Positions 5,708 to 8,192 of a DNA stretch of 8,192 bases are shown here, piece after piece. The notes under the pieces were generated by a model that ran no database searches, had not been told where the DNA came from, and was given only the letters and a program-made list of their open reading frames with translations. Position 1 is the first letter of the stretch; each line of letters opens with the position of its first letter. Made by a program: the position numbers and the translations under genes. The stretch is taken from contig CAVDQG010000077.1 in the NCBI GenBank assembly GCA_963611165.1, forward strand, positions 1 through 8,192. Direction: 5' to 3'. The stretch is from SIG603 sp963611165 (lineage in GTDB: Bacteria > Bacillota > Clostridia > Oscillospirales > Acutalibacteraceae).

Positions 5708-6095
5708 GTTCCATGTGGTTTTCGAGAACGAGTTTTCGGCACAGTTCTTCAATTCCGCGTGGAGACAGTTCCGTAAGCGTAATGCCTATCCTACTGCTAT
5801 CACGCAGAATGTTGAGTATCTGCTCGATTCCGTTCAGGCGAGCACTATGCTCAGTAACTCCGAGTTTGTTGTGATGCTCAATCAGGCGGCAAGCGACCGT
5901 GAGAAGCTTGCGAAGCTCCTGAATATTTCAAACGAGCAGATGAGCTATATCACAAACGCGGATGCCGGCTGCGGGCTGATTAAATACGGTTCTGCGCTTG
6001 TACCGTTTATCAACCGATTCCCGCAGGATACGAAACTCTATCAGCTGATGACCACACGCCCCGGTGAGGGTGAATTTGCAAGAGGACGGGTTTAA
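5679..6095 (+). pseudogene. virB4: VirB4-type conjugation ATPase, C-terminal remnant
   Basis: VirB4/TraE ATPases power type IV secretion in conjugative elements at the inner face of the membrane. Here only the C-terminal portion is present. It starts at the Walker B region (CLIDEFHVVFENEF, acidic pair at about residues 9-10) and continues through FFNSAWRQFRKRNAYPTAIT, the TQNVEYLLDS motif, TMLSNSEFVVMLNQA, LLNISNEQMSYITNADAG and VPFINRFPQDTKLYQLMTT, all familiar from Tn1549/CTn-type VirB4. The family is usually about 600-800 residues; this frame gives 138, and the Walker A region and N-terminal domain are missing. The TTG at 5679 is formal only: recognisable homology begins at about 5697. Upstream sequence belongs to another gene start in a different frame. 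The last codons and the stop lie in a perfect 9-bp hairpin. The remnant cannot be a working ATPase unless the junction is an assembly error. Confidence 0.8.
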
Positions 6096-6105
6096 GCCCG
6101 TCCTC
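6082..6105 (+). terminator. Hairpin over the virB4 stop codon
   Basis: GAGGACGGG (6082-6090) pairs perfectly with CCCGTCCTC (6097-6105) around a 6-nt loop that contains the TAA stop. The tail AAATCATAAGG is not U-rich, so it is a weak terminator at best. It may instead stabilise or process mRNA between virB4 and the sortase gene, whose ribosome binding site begins 8 nt later. Confidence 0.5.
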
Positions 6106-6128
6106 AAATCATAAGGAGGAAGTTTAGA

Positions 6129-6914
6129 ATGAATAAGAAAACCATCGGAATTGCCGTTACCTGTGCATTTATCGCACTTGCACTTGTCTCGGGAGGTATG
6201 CTGTTGCAGCAGTATTTTGACGCCAAGAACAGCACGAAAGCGTTTGACACACTGGCTGAAAAGGTTATTGAAGTAACCGAGCCTGCTGTGCCCAATGAAG
6301 AAACAACCGAAACCACAGAAGAAGAACTTGCCTTGCAGGAAGCAGAGCTCGCACAAGAGAAATACAGCGCGTTGTTTGAACAGAATCAGGACTTTATCGG
6401 CTGGATTTCCATTGACGGCACGAATGTCAATTACCCCGTCATGCAGACGCCGAACAATCCCGACTACTATCTCAAGCACAGCTTTGAAAAGAACTATAGC
6501 GATTATGGTGTCCCGTATATCGATGAGGTATGTGCTCTCGGTATCAGTAATAACATTGTTGTCTACGGGCACCACATGAAAAACGGCAGTATGTTTGCGG
6601 ATATCTGCAAGTACACGGATAAAAACTTTTATGAAGAGCACAAGACCATCAAGTTTGATACACTCTCTACCTTCGGAGAATATGAGGTCGTTGCGGTATT
6701 CAAGTTCGATACGAATAACGAGACATTCAAGTTCAACGAGTACACCACGATGGATGAGGCGGAGTTTAACGAGTTCATGGAGAATGTCCACTCCCGTCGG
6801 CTTTATGATACCGGCGTTGATGCCGAATACGGCGATGAGCTTTTGACTCTCTCCACCTGTGAGTACACCTACAAAAACGGCCGCTTTGTCGTTGTGGCAA
6901 AGAAGGTGTCGTGA
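6129..6914 (+). CDS. srtB: Class B sortase of the conjugative element
   Basis: Sortases are membrane-anchored cysteine transpeptidases that attach surface proteins to the cell wall. The 261-residue product has a short basic N-terminus, one membrane anchor at about residues 5-25, an acidic linker (45-75), and a class B sortase domain. Visible motifs are DFIGWISIDGTNVNYPVMQ (89-106), catalytic H148 in IVVYGHHM, C244 in TLSTCEYTY and R252 in NGRFVVVAKKV. The helix-rich stretch between H and C (about 190-230) fits class B. The start is ATG with AAGGAGGA 8 nt upstream, one of the best ribosome binding sites in the window. It follows virB4 after a 33-bp gap, and its TGA overlaps the ATG of the next gene. 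This position within a conjugation operon is known in Tn1549-like elements. It may anchor element-encoded surface proteins, but no substrate is in view. The gene looks intact. Confidence 0.93.
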   Translation: MNKKTIGIAVTCAFIALALVSGGMLLQQYFDAKNSTKAFDTLAEKVIEVTEPAVPNEETTETTEEELALQEAELAQEKYSALFEQNQDFIGWISIDGTNVNYPVMQTPNNPDYYLKHSFEKNYSDYGVPYIDEVCALGISNNIVVYGHHMKNGSMFADICKYTDKNFYEEHKTIKFDTLSTFGEYEVVAVFKFDTNNETFKFNEYTTMDEAEFNEFMENVHSRRLYDTGVDAEYGDELLTLSTCEYTYKNGRFVVVAKKVS

Positions 6915-8192
6915 TGCCGGAAATTAAGACAAGAGATAAAGTCAAAGACATTAAAGTGCTGGATAAGGCGGCGGTTGCCGGAGAGCGGATGAAGCAGGCC
7001 TTTGTCCGCTCAAAGGATCAGGCGGAGAACCTGCTCGATGACGGGCAGGTTTCTCCCTCCGAATATGCTGAGGATAAAATCCGATATGCTGCCGAGGATG
7101 TTGCAGATCAAGTCGGACATGATGTTTCGAATCAAGCGAAAAAGGCAATCAATAAAGGCAAAGACGCTATCCGAGAACATCGTGAAGAAAAGCGTATTCA
7201 AAAGGAAGAAGAACGAGTACGGCGATATGAGGAACAGCTTCACAATAACCCGCAGGAGGCGGCACGGCGTGCTACGCAAAAGAAAGCCGAGGTAAAAAGA
7301 ACGGTTTCCCGTCATCAGCGGAATCAGACAATTAAAACCGCAAAACAGACGGAAAAAANNNNNNNNNNCGATAAAGCAGACCGCACGCTCTACCGGAAAA
7401 GCTACCGTCAAGACAGCAAAAGGCACGGTCAAGAGCACCGAGAAAGCAGTAAAAACGGCAGATAAAACCGCAAAGATGACTATCAAGACCGCACAGGCTA
7501 CCGCAAAAGCCGCACAGAAAGCGGCGGCAGCTACTGCAAAGGCGGCTCAAAAGGCCGCTATGATTGCAAGACAAGCGGCAATAGCGACATACAAGGCGGC
7601 AGTTGCGGCTGCGAAAGCGATTGCTGCGGCAATTAAGGCAATAGCGGCGGCGATTAAAGCACTTGTTGCTGCCATAGCCGCCGGCGGTTGGGTTGCGGTG
7701 GTGATTGTCGTTGTAATCTGCCTGATTGCTCTAATCGTCGGCTCGTGCTTCGGTATTTTCTTTTCAAGTGAAGATACCGGCTCAGACAAGACAATGAAGC
7801 AGGTTGTGCAGGAAATCAACGATGATTATCAGAATCAGCTTGAGGCGATTAAAAGCTCTGTTTCCTATGATGAGCTTGAAATGTCCGGTTCTCGTGCCGT
7901 ATGGCCTGAGGCCTTGTCTGTTTATGCTGTCAAAACTACAACCGATCCGGATAATCCGCAGGAGGTGGCGACAATTACGCCCGAAAAAGAACAGCTTCTC
8001 AAAGATTTGTTCTGGGAGATGAACACGATTGAACACCGCACCGAAACCAAGAGCGAGACTGTGATTATAGAGTCCGACGACGGCAACGGCAATATTCTTG
8101 AAGAACGAGTCACGGAGACGCGGACAACGCTGTATATTACCGTCAGTCACAAAACAGCTGACGAAATGGCATTGCAATACAGCTTCAACGAT
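6914..8192 (+). CDS. CD1108-family mobile element protein (partial at right edge, interrupted by sequence gap)
   Basis: This is recognised as the CD1108-type protein of Clostridia conjugative elements, a bitopic protein whose C-terminal part (outside the window) normally carries a peptidoglycan hydrolase-like CHAP or NlpC domain. Before the gap the frame reads MPEIKTRDKVKDIKVLDKAA, then charged coiled-coil-like helix to about residue 148. After the gap, in the frame starting at 7371, come IKQTARSTGKATVKTAKGTV and a long Lys/Ala/Thr repeat zone, an Ala-rich helix, a membrane segment (GGWVAVVIVVVICLIALIVG, about 7682-7741), then an exterior part with SGSRAVWPEALSVYAVKTTT and YITVSHKTADEMALQYSFND, running off the edge. 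ATG at 6914 overlaps the sortase TGA and has AAGG about 6 nt upstream; a GTG at 6911 is less likely. The frames on the two sides differ by one, consistent with the N run not having its true length. It probably opens the cell wall for DNA transfer. Confidence 0.82.
7359..7368. other. 10-N assembly gap inside the CD1108-family gene
   Basis: Ten Ns interrupt a low-complexity Lys/Ala/Thr coding repeat. Upstream codons start at positions equal to 2 modulo 3 and downstream codons at 0 modulo 3. For one intact gene the true gap must be a multiple of three bases, so 10 is a placeholder or there is a real frameshift. Confidence 0.95.

Noticed and set aside
5928..6791. Long minus-strand ORF of 287 codons
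   Set aside because: It lies opposite the sortase gene and the end of virB4, both with clear motifs and ribosome binding sites; its product matches nothing recognisable and mirrors the other strand's codon bias.
7010..7819. Overlapping minus-strand ORFs opposite the CD1108-family gene
   Set aside because: Low-complexity Cys, Phe or Ala-rich products that are antisense reflections of the Lys/Ala repeats; the plus-strand frame has family-level identity.

Overview
The window looks like part of an accessory region from an anaerobic gut-type Firmicute, most likely Clostridia/Lachnospiraceae. This is inferred from strong AGGAGG-type ribosome binding sites, AT-rich spacers, the style of the HsdS proteins, and a Tn1549/CTn-like conjugation module. 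A 10-N run at 7359-7368 shows that it comes from a draft, scaffolded assembly.

Region 1 (1-3604) is an invertible type I restriction-modification specificity locus. The 3' half of a forward hsdS enters from the left edge (2-631). It is followed by a reversed single-TRD hsdS cassette (624-1214), a complete tyrosine recombinase gene (1311-2120), and a reversed hsdS with two TRDs but no conventional start (2156-3568). Inverted repeats link the forward hsdS to both reversed copies: 1-55 with 2744-2798, and 46-65 with 1220-1239. An 11-bp core is shared at three TRD borders. In every pairing I checked the codon registers match, so inversion would give an in-frame hybrid HsdS. The natural reading is a phase-variable HsdS shufflon in which the recombinase changes the DNA sequence that the methylase and nuclease recognise. 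hsdM and hsdR are not in the window and would be expected to its left.

Region 2 (3605-4927) holds a bidirectional terminator-like hairpin, then an Mrr-type restriction endonuclease with an unrecognised N-terminal domain, closed by a strong intrinsic terminator. Together with region 1 it makes a small defence island.

Region 3 (4928-5659) has no convincing gene. It contains about seven degenerate tandem units, each a G-rich start, a CAAAnnAGTGnAGGG-like box and an A/T tract. They resemble iterons or binding sites in front of a mobile-element gene.

Region 4 (5660-8192) is part of an integrative and conjugative element of the Tn1549/CTn type. A very short well-initiated stub runs out of frame into the C-terminal third of a VirB4 ATPase, so a deletion or a misjoin lies near 5700. 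A class B sortase follows, then a CD1108-family mobile element protein whose reading frame is interrupted by the N run and which leaves the window at the right edge. The conjugation genes are tightly packed (the last two overlap as TGATG) and look like one operon.
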